From the NCBI GenBank assembly GCA_900539775.1, contig UQDL01000004.1, positions 1 through 64,000 on the forward strand: a stretch of DNA of 64,000 nucleotides. The letters are read 5' to 3'. The position numbers and the translations under genes are program-made. Of this stretch, positions 16,710-24,657 are shown piece after piece. The stretch's first letter is position 1; each line of letters begins with the position of its first letter. This stretch comes from an uncultured Anaerotruncus sp. (lineage in GTDB: Bacteria > Bacillota > Clostridia > Oscillospirales > Acutalibacteraceae). The notes beneath the pieces are model-generated. The model was not told the DNA's origin, made no database searches, and was given only the letters and a program-made list of their open reading frames with translations.

Positions 16710-17483
16710 ATGGTTGCAGTTATAACAGGAGCTTCAAGCGGAATAGGAAAAGAAACGGCAAGGATTTTTAATGAAAACGGATGGCAGGTTGTTTGCCTTT
16801 CACGCACTCCGTGCAATATTAACGGAGTTAAAAGCATTCGATGCGATATAACAAAACAAGAGGATATAGATGCAGCCTTTGCTCAAATAAGCCGCATAGA
16901 TTTACTTATAAACAACGCCGGCTTTGGGGTTTCCGGCTGTGCGGAATTTATGGATATGAGCGAAATTCGCAGCCAATTTGAGCTTAATTTTTTTGCACAC
17001 ACGGCAATTACTCAAGCTGCATTGCCTTTTCTCCGCAAAAGCAAGGGCAGAATTATATTCACATCATCAGCCGCTGCAGTATTTTCCATTCCCTTTCAAT
17101 CATTTTATTCGGCAAGCAAAGCGGCAATAGAATCTTTTGCGTGTGCACTTTCAAACGAGCTGAAGGCATTTGGAATAACAGTTTGCGCAGTTCGCCTTGG
17201 CGATGTTAAAACAGGCTTTACCGCCGCAAGGAAAAAGGATTTTGCCGGTGATGATATTTACGGTGGAATAATTTCAAAAAGTGTTTCCGTTATGGAAAAT
17301 GACGAAATTCACGGAATGAGCCCGGAAACAATTGCAGCCGCAGTTTTCAAAGCGGCGAAAAGAAAAAAGCCGCCGGTTATCATAACCGTAGGCGCAAAAT
17401 ACAAACTTTTTTGCCTGCTTGCCAAAATATTGCCGCAAAACACGGTTAACAAAACAGTGGGCTCCATGTATATGCCTAAATAA
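16710..17483 (+). CDS. Short-chain dehydrogenase/reductase
   Basis: The 257-residue protein has the classical SDR signature: NAD(P)-binding TGASSGIG at residues 6-13, NNAG near 72, and the catalytic YSASK near 133. Substrate is unknown. It is close to proteins often annotated as ketoreductase-like. The upstream 200 bases (16497-16709) contain GC-rich repeats (GCGGC...GCCGC at about 16563-16586) but no gene. The ATG at 16710 lacks a strong binding site at ideal spacing; AAAGGA lies 16 bases upstream. Confidence 0.88.
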   Translation: MVAVITGASSGIGKETARIFNENGWQVVCLSRTPCNINGVKSIRCDITKQEDIDAAFAQISRIDLLINNAGFGVSGCAEFMDMSEIRSQFELNFFAHTAITQAALPFLRKSKGRIIFTSSAAAVFSIPFQSFYSASKAAIESFACALSNELKAFGITVCAVRLGDVKTGFTAARKKDFAGDDIYGGIISKSVSVMENDEIHGMSPETIAAAVFKAAKRKKPPVIITVGAKYKLFCLLAKILPQNTVNKTVGSMYMPK

Positions 17484-17488
17484 AAATC

Positions 17489-17522
17489 TCCCCTGCCCCG
17501 CATAAAGCACGGCAGGGTTTTT
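17489..17522 (+). terminator. Terminator after the SDR gene
   Basis: CCCTGCC (17491-17497) pairs with GGCAGGG (17511-17517), followed by TTTTTG. Confidence 0.82.
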
Positions 17523-17560
17523 GTTTCCAAAATAAAACAGTAAAAAATTTAAAAATATTG

Positions 17561-17589
17561 TTGACAAGTATTTCCTTATGTGATATATT
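17561..17589 (+). promoter_or_regulatory. Promoter of the feo operon
   Basis: TTGACA at 17561-17566, 17 bases, TATATT at 17584-17589. The first palindromic operator candidate starts 9 bases after the -10 box. Confidence 0.82.
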
Positions 17590-17597
17590 TTATTCAG

Positions 17598-17681
17598 GTT
17601 AGTTGGTGCTAACTTTTGTTTTTGCGCATATGTTAGCCTGTACTAACCATTATTTTTGGCAAAGCGTTAGCCCGAGCTAAC
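17598..17681 (+). promoter_or_regulatory. Three 16-base palindromes (GTTAG-N6-CTAAC) upstream of feoA
   Basis: Copies lie at 17598-17613, 17632-17647 and 17666-17681, spaced exactly 34 bases start to start (about three helical turns). All arms are perfect. Position just after the promoter suggests repressor sites, probably for a metal-dependent regulator of the DtxR type, whose operators have TTAG...CTAA arms. The identity of the regulator is inferred. Confidence 0.75.
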
Positions 17682-17723
17682 TTTTTGCGAGATTGTTTTC
17701 GCAAAACCGAAGGAGATGTTTAT

Positions 17724-17933
17724 ATGTTTCTCTCTATGGCAGATTACGGAGAAAAGAAAACAATTCAAAAAATTGCAGGCAAGGACGAGCAACGGCATCA
17801 TCTTGAAAGCCTTGGGTTTGTTGAGGGCACGGATGTGGAAGTTGTTACAAGCCTAAACGGAAATTTGATTGTAAATGTTAAAGGCACTCGAATTGCCATA
17901 AGCAAAGCTATTGCAAATAAAATAATTGTTTAA
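17724..17933 (+). CDS. feoA: FeoA-type protein 1
   Basis: From the ATG at 17724, which follows GAAGGAG at good spacing, the product has 69 residues. It shows the SH3-like FeoA fold pattern: HHLESLGFVEGTDVEVVTSL and the ending GTRIAISKAIANKIIV. FeoA is a small cytoplasmic partner of the FeoB ferrous-iron transporter. Two feoA genes in a row are common in Clostridia. The frame beginning at 17685 is longer but lacks a good start. Confidence 0.88.
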   Translation: MFLSMADYGEKKTIQKIAGKDEQRHHLESLGFVEGTDVEVVTSLNGNLIVNVKGTRIAISKAIANKIIV

Positions 17934-17960
17934 TTATTTTAAATTATAGGAGGAGTTTTG

Positions 17961-18179
17961 ATGACATTAAAGGAAGCAAAAATCGGCTCAACGGTTACCG
18001 TTAAAAAAATAAACGGTGCAGGTGCGCTGAAAAGAAGAATCATGGATATGGGCATCACAAAAGGCGCCCGGATTTACATTCGCAAGGTTGCTCCGCTGGG
18101 CGACCCTATCGAAGTTACCGTAAGAAATTACGAGCTTTCGCTTCGTAAAGAAGACGCAGCAAGCATTGAGGTTGAATAA
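17961..18179 (+). CDS. feoA: FeoA-type protein 2
   Basis: The 72-residue protein contains GALKRRIMDMGITKGARI and PLGDPIEVTVRNYELSLRKEDA, the clearest FeoA pattern of the two. It starts at 17961 after AGGAGGAG. It lies 27 bases after the first feoA, and two more palindromes separate it from feoB. Confidence 0.92.
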   Translation: MTLKEAKIGSTVTVKKINGAGALKRRIMDMGITKGARIYIRKVAPLGDPIEVTVRNYELSLRKEDAASIEVE

Positions 18180-18221
18180 CCCTGCTCTGCCGATAACAAA
18201 TTTACATATTTTTGCACAGCG

Positions 18222-18257
18222 GTTAGGCTTTGCTAATTATTGTTAGGTTTCGCTAAC
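18222..18257 (+). promoter_or_regulatory. Two further GTTAG-N6-CTAAY palindromes before feoB
   Basis: Copies at 18222-18237 (last arm CTAAT) and 18242-18257 (perfect). They are the same element as upstream of feoA, only 20 bases apart start to start. They suggest separate control of feoB or a roadblock inside the operon. Confidence 0.72.
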
Positions 18258-18291
18258 GGCAAAGCTGCCGATTTATGAAGGAGGAAAACAA

Positions 18292-20784
18292 ATGTCTTTA
18301 AAAATAGCACTTGTGGGCAACCCAAACAGCGGCAAGACAACGCTTTTTAATGCGCTCACAGGCTCAAACCAATTCGTCGGCAACTGGCCCGGCGTTACGG
18401 TTGAAAAAAAAGAAGGTAAATTAAAAATCGATAAATCCGTTACACTTACGGACTTACCCGGAATTTACAGCCTTTCGCCCTATACGCTTGAAGAGGTTGT
18501 TGCAAGAAACTATGTGCTTGATGAAAAGCCTGATGCAATTCTTAACATAGTTGACGGCACAAACCTTGAAAGAAACCTTTATCTTACAACACAGGCTCTT
18601 GAGCTTGGCGTGCCGGTTGTTGTTGCAATCAACATGATGGATGTTGTTAAGAAAAGCGGCAGCAAAATAAATATCAAGAGGCTTTCCGAGGAGCTTGGCT
18701 GCAAGGTTGTTGAAATTTCCGCTCTTAAAGGCACAGGCGTTAAGGAAGCCGCACAGGCCGTTATCGCCGCTGCGCAGGACGGCACCAGCGTTATTAAGCA
18801 CAAGTTCAACGAAAATGTTGAAGCTTATCTTAACGAAATCGAAGCAAAGCTTTCCGTTGCCGAAAATCAAAAAAGATTTTACGCTATCAAGCTTTTTGAG
18901 CGCGATGATAAAATCGGCGAGATGGATTCCAACCTGCCGAATGTTGACGACATCGTGAAGAAAGCGGAAGCAGAATTTGACGATGACAGCGAAAGCATCA
19001 TCACAAACGAACGCTATGAATACATAGCATCAATAATTGATTCCTGCTATGTTAACAACCTTAAAGGCAAGCTTTCAACATCTGATAAAATCGACAGAAT
19101 AGTAACAAACAGGTGGCTCGGCCTTCCGATATTTGCCGTTATTATGTTTCTTGTTTACTACATTTCAATGGTAACAGTCGGCGCGGCTTGCACAGACTGG
19201 GTAAACGACGGCGTGTTCGGCGACGGCTGGCATCTTTTCGGAAAAGGCACGGCTCAATATGAGGAGGCCGCCAAAGAATACGGTGACACCGATGAAATTC
19301 TCGGCGCGTTTATTGCCGAATACGGCACGGAAGACATTGCAAACGCAATAGACATTGAGAGCGAGGACTACAGCGATGCGGCAGCCAAGGAGGCTTTGGC
19401 TCAGCTTGATGCCGCAACTCCCGCAGACGCAAGTGTAACTTATGAAACGGAAGATGAAGAAACACTTGAAACAACGGAACATTCGGGCGCAACGAAAAAA
19501 TCGCTTGAAAATGCCATTGCACAATATGAAAACACGGAATACAAAGAGGCATACGGCGCTCCGGACACCTCAACATACGGCACTTGGGTGCCCGGTATTC
19601 CCGCATTGCTTGGCGATTTACTTGACAAAGCTAACTCTCCCGACTGGCTTTCCGGCCTTATTCTTGACGGTATCGTTGCCGGCGTGGGCGCGGTTCTCGG
19701 CTTCGTTCCGCAGATGCTTGTTCTGTTCCTTATGCTTGCATTCCTTGAGGCTTGCGGCTACATGTCCAGAATTGCATTTGTGCTTGACAGAATTTTCAGA
19801 AAATTCGGCCTTTCCGGTAAATCCTTCATCCCAATGCTTATCGGCACGGGCTGCGGCATCCCCGGCGTTATGGCTTCAAGAACAATTGAAAACGAGCGCG
19901 ATCGCCGAATGACGATTATGACCACCACCTTTATCCCCTGCGGCGCTAAGGTCCCCTTTATCGCAATGATCGCAGGCGCAATCTTCGGCGGCTCGGCAAT
20001 CGTTTCCACATCTGCTTACTTCATCGGCATGGCCGCAATCATCGTTTCCGGTATCATGCTCAAGAAAACAAAAAGATTCTCCGGCGACCCGGCTCCCTTC
20101 GTTATGGAGCTTCCGGCTTACCACTGGCCCACAGTCGGCACCGTTCTTCGCTCAACCTGGGAGCGCGGTTGGTCTTTCATCAAGAAAGCCGGCACAATCA
20201 TCACCCTTTCCACAATCTTTGTTTGGTTTACAACATATTTCGGCGTTGTTGACGGCCATTTCGGAATGCTCAGCGAGGATCAAATTGATTCATCAATTCT
20301 TGCCACAATCGGCGGCGCACTTGCTTGGCTCTTTAAACCGCTTGGCTGGGGCAACTGGCAGGCAGTTGTTGCATCCATCACAGGCCTTGTTGCAAAAGAA
20401 AACATTGTTGGCACAATGGGAATTCTTTACGGTGCAGGCGATGCCAATGTTTACACAACAATCAGCAGCGTATTTAACGGCGTAACAGGCTATTCATTCC
20501 TTATCTTCAACCTTCTTTGCGCACCGTGCTTTGCGGCTATCGGCGCAATAAAGAGAGAGATGAACAACGCCAAGTGGACTTGGTTTGCAATCGGCTATCA
20601 GTGCGGCTTTGCCTATGTGATTGCATTCATAGTAAACCAAATAGGCTCTATGTTTATGGGCAACGGCAATGTTTTCGGCCTCATCGTTGCAATTGCGGCT
20701 ATAGCCGTTATAGTTTATATGCTTGTAAGAAAGAACAAATACGATAATAACTCACTTACAATTAAAGCAAAAGTTGCAAAATAA
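18292..20784 (+). CDS. feoB: Ferrous iron transport protein B
   Basis: This 830-residue membrane GTPase imports Fe(II). The N-terminal G domain shows GNPNSGKTTLFNALTG (residues 9-24), DLPGIYSL and NMMD. The helical spacer follows to about 265, then the membrane domain with the Gate motifs (LPIFAVIMFLVYY first, later GTGCGIPGVMASRTIENERDRRMT and a second gate region). Between the first and second membrane segments (about residues 315-440) is a long acidic stretch rich in Asp, Glu and Ala, larger than in most FeoB proteins. Start follows GAAGGAGG. Confidence 0.96.
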   Translation: MSLKIALVGNPNSGKTTLFNALTGSNQFVGNWPGVTVEKKEGKLKIDKSVTLTDLPGIYSLSPYTLEEVVARNYVLDEKPDAILNIVDGTNLERNLYLTTQALELGVPVVVAINMMDVVKKSGSKINIKRLSEELGCKVVEISALKGTGVKEAAQAVIAAAQDGTSVIKHKFNENVEAYLNEIEAKLSVAENQKRFYAIKLFERDDKIGEMDSNLPNVDDIVKKAEAEFDDDSESIITNERYEYIASIIDSCYVNNLKGKLSTSDKIDRIVTNRWLGLPIFAVIMFLVYYISMVTVGAACTDWVNDGVFGDGWHLFGKGTAQYEEAAKEYGDTDEILGAFIAEYGTEDIANAIDIESEDYSDAAAKEALAQLDAATPADASVTYETEDEETLETTEHSGATKKSLENAIAQYENTEYKEAYGAPDTSTYGTWVPGIPALLGDLLDKANSPDWLSGLILDGIVAGVGAVLGFVPQMLVLFLMLAFLEACGYMSRIAFVLDRIFRKFGLSGKSFIPMLIGTGCGIPGVMASRTIENERDRRMTIMTTTFIPCGAKVPFIAMIAGAIFGGSAIVSTSAYFIGMAAIIVSGIMLKKTKRFSGDPAPFVMELPAYHWPTVGTVLRSTWERGWSFIKKAGTIITLSTIFVWFTTYFGVVDGHFGMLSEDQIDSSILATIGGALAWLFKPLGWGNWQAVVASITGLVAKENIVGTMGILYGAGDANVYTTISSVFNGVTGYSFLIFNLLCAPCFAAIGAIKREMNNAKWTWFAIGYQCGFAYVIAFIVNQIGSMFMGNGNVFGLIVAIAAIAVIVYMLVRKNKYDNNSLTIKAKVAK

Positions 20785-20804
20785 GATTTAAAGAAGGTGA
20801 ATTT

Positions 20805-20984
20805 ATGTTAAGCTTTTTAAAAGCAAATTACCTGACGATTATTATAATAGCGGTGCTTGTTTTAATAGTTGCGCTTATCATAAGAAGCCTTGTTTTAGAC
20901 AAGCAATCAGGCAAAAGCTCCTGCGGGGGTGATTGCTCAGCGTGCGGCGGCTGCAAAGCATGCCGTGCGCCAAAGAAAAAATAG
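20805..20984 (+). CDS. FeoB-associated Cys-rich membrane protein
   Basis: A 59-residue protein starts at 20805 after GAAGGTG. It has one membrane helix (about residues 9-28) and a tail with CGGDCSACGGCKAC, the pattern of the FeoB-associated Cys-rich family. The cysteines may hold iron delivered by FeoB; this role is inferred from the family's constant gene context. It ends the feo operon before a strong terminator. Confidence 0.88.
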   Translation: MLSFLKANYLTIIIIAVLVLIVALIIRSLVLDKQSGKSSCGGDCSACGGCKACRAPKKK

Positions 20985-21032
20985 ATACACTGCGGCTTAA
21001 AAGCCGGTGAATAATTACTCCTTTAAAAAATG

Positions 21033-21066
21033 ATGCCCTCGGTTTTCCGAGGGCATTGTTTTTTGC
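21033..21066 (+). terminator. Terminator of the feo operon
   Basis: ATGCCCTCGG pairs with CCGAGGGCAT around TTTT, followed by TGTTTTTTG. Confidence 0.88.
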
Positions 21067-21133
21067 CTAATGCGGCAGCATTTTATTTTGGATTGACAAG
21101 CAATTTAAAATAAGGCAAAATAAAGATATATTT

Positions 21134-21170
21134 TGTAACCTAAACAGAAATCAAAACTGTTGTATATAAT
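21134..21170 (+). promoter_or_regulatory. Candidate ECF-type promoter of the sigma-factor gene
   Basis: TGTAACC at 21134-21140 resembles -35 boxes of ECF sigma factors, many of which drive their own genes. A clear -10 partner is not certain. A sigma-A-like TTGACA also occurs near 21094. Confidence 0.35.
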
Positions 21171-21180
21171 GGGAGTAATT

Positions 21181-21726
21181 ATGTTAGCACTGTATATGCC
21201 TTTCATAGATGATGAAGACGAAAAAGACAAATTTGAAATAATATATAACGAATACAGAAAAAGGATGGTTTCAACCGCTTATTCTGTTTTGCGCAACGCC
21301 GAGGATGCTGAGGACACCGTTCACAACACCTTTATAAAAATTGCGCAAAACATGAAAGCCATTGACGACCCAAAATCAGCCAAAACATTATCATATGTGA
21401 TAAAGGCAACAAAAAACAACGCCATAAATCTGCTTAACAAAAACACAGCAAAATCCGAAGCCGAATTCGGCGACGAGATAAAAGATATACCGGACGAAGA
21501 TTTTTTTGAAAAGCTTGATATTGAAGAAAGCTACAAAGAAGTTGTGGAAGCGATACAAGCCCTTGGCGACACTTACAGTGATGTGATGTTTTATCATTTT
21601 GTGTGCGATATGAAAATTAAAGACATAGCAACGCTGCTTGGCAAAAAGAATTCTGCGGTTAAGCAGCAGCTGATAAGAGGCAAGAAAAAGCTGCTTGAAG
21701 AATTAAGCACGAATCAGAGGGATTAA
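21181..21726 (+). CDS. ECF-family RNA polymerase sigma factor
   Basis: From the ATG at 21181 the protein has 181 residues. Region 2 covers about 20-85 (FEIIYNEYRKRMVSTAYSVLRNAEDAEDTVHNTFIKI) and region 4 covers about 125-175 (GDTYSDVMFYHFVCDMKIKDIATLLGKKNSAVKQQL). This is the two-domain layout of an extracytoplasmic-function sigma factor. The gene for a membrane anti-sigma-like protein begins 1 base after its stop, so the two form a unit. The GTG and earlier ATG starts lack a better binding site. Confidence 0.88.
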   Translation: MLALYMPFIDDEDEKDKFEIIYNEYRKRMVSTAYSVLRNAEDAEDTVHNTFIKIAQNMKAIDDPKSAKTLSYVIKATKNNAINLLNKNTAKSEAEFGDEIKDIPDEDFFEKLDIEESYKEVVEAIQALGDTYSDVMFYHFVCDMKIKDIATLLGKKNSAVKQQLIRGKKKLLEELSTNQRD

Positions 21727-21727
21727 G

Positions 21728-22018
21728 ATGGAAAATCGCAAGGAATTATTTATCAAAGCATTTCTTGAAGCCGAAAACGCAAGTATTTCAAATCTGAAAA
21801 GTGAAAATGAAATCGAATGGGAGTTTTCAGAAAAATTTGAAAACTCAATGAATAAGCTGATAAAGAAAAACAATCACATTCAGCTGTCAACTCGGAGAAC
21901 TGTCAGAAGAGGTTTGCTTGCGGCAATTATAGCGTTGATTGTTGCGTTTACCGGCCTTATGAGTGTTTCGGCAACGAGAGAGTCCATTATAGAATTTGTT
22001 AAAAAGGTGCTTTCATAA
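21728..22018 (+). CDS. Anti-sigma-like membrane protein, apparently truncated
   Basis: The 96-residue product has a cytoplasmic N-terminal part (FLEAENASISNLKSENEIEWEFSEKFE) with the pattern I associate with anti-sigma proteins that precede DUF4367 domains. One membrane helix follows at about 60-78 (GLLAAIIALIVAFTGLMSV). It stops about 18 residues after the helix, where relatives usually continue with an extracellular domain. So the sensing part seems lost. It probably still binds the sigma factor encoded 1 base upstream. Confidence 0.6.
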   Translation: MENRKELFIKAFLEAENASISNLKSENEIEWEFSEKFENSMNKLIKKNNHIQLSTRRTVRRGLLAAIIALIVAFTGLMSVSATRESIIEFVKKVLS

Positions 22019-22077
22019 CATTGGCGGCTCTTTCCTTTGCAACGGTATTGCTTGTTCGGAAGAAAAAAGATAATTAA
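22003..22077 (+). pseudogene. Possible remnant of a surface-protein C-terminus
   Basis: In the frame shifted relative to the anti-sigma gene, the last codons read ITLAALSFATVLLVRKKKDN and a stop. This is a hydrophobic helix followed by a basic tail, as at the C-terminus of wall-anchored or membrane-anchored surface proteins. It overlaps the end of the truncated anti-sigma gene, as expected if a deletion fused two genes. It is short and could be chance. Confidence 0.35.
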
Positions 22078-22120
22078 ATATATTTACGGCAGAAAGAAGC
22101 CGCAACATCAGAGCAAAAGA

Positions 22121-22166
22121 AAAAGCCTTAAATTCCGTATAAAGTAAAGGAATTTAAGGCTTTTTT
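22121..22166 (-). terminator. Terminator of tRNA-Ser
   Basis: AAAAGCCTTAAATTCC pairs with GGAATTTAAGGCTTTT across a 12-base loop, with A and T runs on both sides. It immediately follows the 3' end of tRNA-Ser on the minus strand. Confidence 0.85.
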
Positions 22167-22258
22167 GGCGCAGATGAAGGGATTTGAACCCTTGAAACGG
22201 TTATCGCCGTTTACACGATTTCCAATCGTGCTCCTTCGGCCAGCTCGGACACATCTGC
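22166..22258 (-). tRNA. tRNA-Ser (anticodon GGA)
   Basis: Read on the minus strand: acceptor GCAGATG/CATCTGC, anticodon stem CACGA/TCGTG with loop TTGGAAA, a long variable arm (AACGGCGATAACCGTT), T arm GGTTCAAATCC and encoded CCA. The long variable arm and anticodon GGA fit serine. Confidence 0.95.
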
Positions 22259-22337
22259 ATATATTGGGCGGAATCTTTTCCGCCCATATAATTTACTATA
22301 TTTTAATCAAATAGTCAAGTACTTTATTACAACAAAA

Positions 22338-23795
22338 TCAATCCAGCACCTGATAATATGCGGAAAATCTGTTTAACTTGGTTTCAAACTTATCCTTTGG
22401 CTGCTCCTTTGGCACCTCAATAGGATATTTGCCCGTAAAGCAACCGTCGCAATAGCTGATATTTGTTTGGCTTGCAAGCTTATGAGTGGCATCTATTGAA
22501 AGATAAGCAAGCGAATCAACACCGATTATTTTGGCAATATCATCAACACTGTTATACTTGCAGGCGATAAGGTTTTCCTGACTGTCTACATCCGTGCCGA
22601 AATAGCAAGGATACCTAAACGGAGGCGAAGAAACACGCATATGAACTTCTTTTGCGCCTGCCTCACGAAGTAAATCAACAATTCGAGCGCAGGTTGTGCC
22701 TCTTACTATTGAGTCATCAATCATAATAACTCTTTTACCCTCTATATTGGGGCGCACAACATTGAGCTTAATACGCACGGCATCCTCTCGCTGATCTTGG
22801 CTTGGCTGGATAAAGCTTCTGCCGATATATTTATTTTTTATAAAGCCTACTCCGTAAGGAATTCCGCTTTCCTTTGAATATCCGAGAGCAGCATCAAGGC
22901 CTGAATCCGGAACACCGATTACAATATCCGCATCAACCGGGCTTTCCTTAGCCAAAAACTCCCCTGCACGCATTCTTGCCTGCTGAACGGAAGATCCCTC
23001 TATAACGGAATCCGGCCTTGCAAAATAGATATATTCAAACACGCACATTCCGCCCTTGCATTTGCCGCAATGGCTTGTATCAGACGAAACACCATCCGTG
23101 CTTACGGTTACAATTTCGCCGGGCGCAATATCCCTTATGAATTTAGCGCCGATTGTATCAAGCGCACAGGATTCGGAGGCAATAACATAAGCACCGTCAT
23201 CCGTTTTTCCTATGCAGAGCGGGCGAAAGCCCATGGGATCTCTAAATCCGATAAGCTTTGTGGCAGTCATCACAACACATGAATAAGCACCGTTTAGGTG
23301 ATTCATAACTCTGGAAACCGCTTCCTCGGTGCTTTTGCACACAAGACGCTCCTGCACAATGGCATATGCGATTGATTCCGTATCCGAAGTGCCGTGGAAA
23401 ATTGCGCCGCCAAGCTCAAAAGCCTTTCTGAGTTCTGCCGCATTAACAAGATTCCCGTTATGAGCCAATGCCAAATTACCTTTTATATGGCGAATAACAA
23501 GCGGCTGCACATTATTCGGATTATCTCCGCCGCCGGTGGTTGAATAGCGCACATGGCCGATTGCCATATTGCCCTTGCCGAGGCCGTCGAGCTTTTCCTT
23601 TGTGAAAACCTCAGGCACAAGGCCGTCACCCCTATAATGGGAGAAAACGCCATCGTCATTAACGGCAATGCCGCAGCTTTCCTGCCCTCTGTGCTGAAGT
23701 GCATAGAGCCCCAAATAGGTTGAGCGTGCCACATAGGTGGTTTTATTTTCAAATATTCCGAATACACCGCATTCTTCATGAAGACTGTTAAACAT
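22338..23795 (-). CDS. purF: Amidophosphoribosyltransferase
   Basis: The enzyme commits PRPP to purine synthesis by transferring ammonia from glutamine. From the ATG at 23795 it has 485 residues. The propeptide MFNSLHEE precedes the nucleophile Cys9 (ECGVFGIF), which is freed by self-cleavage in the Bacillus-type enzyme. The PRPP motif VIMIDDSIVRGTT is present, and Cys residues in CGKCKGGMC, YPCYF and YCDGC fit the 4Fe-4S cluster of that class. The longer frame upstream is unlikely. It lies downstream of the glutamate synthase genes on the same strand. Confidence 0.95.
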   Translation of the reverse strand: MFNSLHEECGVFGIFENKTTYVARSTYLGLYALQHRGQESCGIAVNDDGVFSHYRGDGLVPEVFTKEKLDGLGKGNMAIGHVRYSTTGGGDNPNNVQPLVIRHIKGNLALAHNGNLVNAAELRKAFELGGAIFHGTSDTESIAYAIVQERLVCKSTEEAVSRVMNHLNGAYSCVVMTATKLIGFRDPMGFRPLCIGKTDDGAYVIASESCALDTIGAKFIRDIAPGEIVTVSTDGVSSDTSHCGKCKGGMCVFEYIYFARPDSVIEGSSVQQARMRAGEFLAKESPVDADIVIGVPDSGLDAALGYSKESGIPYGVGFIKNKYIGRSFIQPSQDQREDAVRIKLNVVRPNIEGKRVIMIDDSIVRGTTCARIVDLLREAGAKEVHMRVSSPPFRYPCYFGTDVDSQENLIACKYNSVDDIAKIIGVDSLAYLSIDATHKLASQTNISYCDGCFTGKYPIEVPKEQPKDKFETKLNRFSAYYQVLD

Positions 23796-23813
23796 ATTTA
23801 TAAAAGGCCTTTC

Positions 23814-23856
23814 CGGCTGCCGAATATTTACCGAATATCGCCGTGCACGGCAGCCG
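23814..23856 (-). promoter_or_regulatory. Hairpin in the purF leader
   Basis: CGGCTGCCG (23814-23822) pairs perfectly with CGGCAGCCG (23848-23856) across a 25-base loop, ending 18 bases before the purF start. No T run follows on the purF strand. It matches no purine riboswitch. Confidence 0.5.
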
Positions 23857-23910
23857 AATGGCACGGCGGCGGTATCCCTCTCTTTACGTAGCTATATGAT
23901 TATACAACAA

Positions 23911-24645
23911 TTAGTTCGGCGTGTAAAGATTTGCATACGGTCTTGATGTGGCAGGAACCAATTTTTTGAATTCAGAGCCCATTATTTCACCGAAATCAGC
24001 GCCGAAATACTTGCAATATTGCTTCACATAAGCTTTAAGCTCTTGCTTATCCTGCTCCGAAAGCTCGCAAACCTCAATATTAGGCGAAAGATTTTCTTTT
24101 GGGAACTTTCCCCTTACGATAATTTTACCGCCGTGCATTCCGGATGCACAATGCGTGCCGAAAAGCTTTTCGCCCCTGGGAATATTTAAACCAAGCAGCA
24201 CGATAGTGCCACCTGCCATATATTCACCGAGAAATGAGCCTGCATTTTGGCCGATTACGATAACAGGCTTCATTTGCTCAAATTCCTTCATATGAATTCC
24301 GCCGCGGCAAGCAACATTATCTTTGATATATATATTGCCGTCTCTCATGCCGTAGCCGAGAGCATCACCGCTGTGGCCGTGAATAACAATTTCGCCGCCG
24401 TTCATTGTGTTGCCGACTGCATCCTGCCCGTTTCCGAACACAACTACCCTGCCGCCGTTTAAATAGCATGCCAAATCATTACCCGGAGTTCCGTGCACCT
24501 CAATGGTTTTACCACTGTCAAGCGCACAGCCTATATACCTTTGACCGTTTACATTTTTTACGGTTATTTTATTTTTTTTAACAAGCTCATTTTTAATAAG
24601 CTCGTTTACCTTTTCATATTTTTCAAGGCCTGCTTCAATACTCAT
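23911..24645 (-). CDS. Glutamate synthase domain 3 (GXGXG) as a separate protein
   Basis: The 244-residue protein is a right-handed beta-helix built of repeats such as GGRVVVFGNGQDAVGNTMNGGEIVIHG. This is the GXGXG domain, which in classical glutamate synthase forms the C-terminal part of the large subunit. It has structural, not catalytic, duties in the complex. Here it is encoded alone, 12 bases after the FMN-domain gene. The archaeal-type split enzymes have the same layout. Confidence 0.9.
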   Translation of the reverse strand: MSIEAGLEKYEKVNELIKNELVKKNKITVKNVNGQRYIGCALDSGKTIEVHGTPGNDLACYLNGGRVVVFGNGQDAVGNTMNGGEIVIHGHSGDALGYGMRDGNIYIKDNVACRGGIHMKEFEQMKPVIVIGQNAGSFLGEYMAGGTIVLLGLNIPRGEKLFGTHCASGMHGGKIIVRGKFPKENLSPNIEVCELSEQDKQELKAYVKQYCKYFGADFGEIMGSEFKKLVPATSRPYANLYTPN

Positions 24646-24657
24646 ATCCGCACCTCC

